Below, piece by piece: positions 12,792 to 12,822 of a stretch of 12,822 nt of DNA. The stretch comes from an uncultured Pseudoxanthomonas sp. (GTDB taxonomy: Bacteria; Pseudomonadota; Gammaproteobacteria; Xanthomonadales; Xanthomonadaceae). Under the pieces are notes generated by a model. It made no database searches and had not been told where the DNA came from. It saw nothing but the letters and a program-made list of their open reading frames with translations. The stretch covers positions 1 to 12,822 of the forward strand of contig NZ_CAMPJD010000073.1 of NCBI RefSeq assembly GCF_946886695.1, given 5' to 3'. Position numbers and translations under genes: made by a program. Numbering within the stretch: position 1 is the first letter of the stretch; each line of letters begins with the position of its first letter.

Positions 12792-12822
12792 CTACGATGG
12801 GCGTCCGTCGTCGCGCACCCGC

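Overview
The window looks like a chromosomal segment of a high-GC gammaproteobacterium, most likely of the Xanthomonadaceae/Lysobacteraceae (Pseudoxanthomonas, Lysobacter, Stenotrophomonas type). The grounds are strongly GC-biased third codon positions, a REP-associated tyrosine transposase with several copies of a GGCGGGCT-tg-AGCCCGCC hairpin, and a second dispersed intergenic repeat (CGCCCCTCATCCGCC). The assignment to a family is inference from style, not from a marker gene.

Region 1 (about 45-2880) is visibly AT-richer than the rest and holds a tight three-gene operon: a stand-alone ParA/MinD-type ATPase (191-1210), a SIR2-family protein with its NAD-hydrolysis residues intact (1207-2085, ATGA overlap with the ATPase gene), and a four-helix RipA/SLATT-like membrane protein (2098-2757, 12 nt downstream). 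No parB-like gene or replication gene is visible. The set has the make-up of an anti-phage or anti-plasmid system: an ATPase that could sense or switch, a NAD+-consuming effector and a membrane partner. I do not recognise it as a named system; it is the main candidate for something undescribed here. A 14-nt near-perfect direct repeat (157-170 and 2758-2771) brackets it, and a short ORF behind it is closed by a REP element.

Region 2 (about 2880-5350) is a repeat-rich zone. A cluster of hairpins leads into a RAYT gene (3079-3608) broken by a one-base deletion near 3478. It is followed by a REP copy, an exported protein of unknown function with a carboxypeptidase-regulatory-like fold (3773-4867), another REP copy, and a degenerate 21-bp tandem repeat array (about 4930-5265).

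Region 3 (5349-12413) is ordinary GC-rich chromosome: a lipoprotein serine beta-lactamase-like hydrolase and an AraC regulator (both minus strand); a divergent SDR epimerase-like gene; an SdpR-type ArsR autorepressor overlapping an SdpI-like small membrane protein (minus), with a strong promoter that predicts a leaderless message; a DUF2306-like membrane protein divergent from a membrane-anchored AraC-type regulator; and a periplasmic amidohydrolase. The right end (12414-12822) is intergenic, with a MITE-like inverted-repeat element and a further REP copy.

Regulatory pairs suggested by layout: AraC (7441) with the SDR gene and/or the beta-lactamase-like gene; SdpR with its own operon; the membrane AraC protein with the DUF2306 gene.
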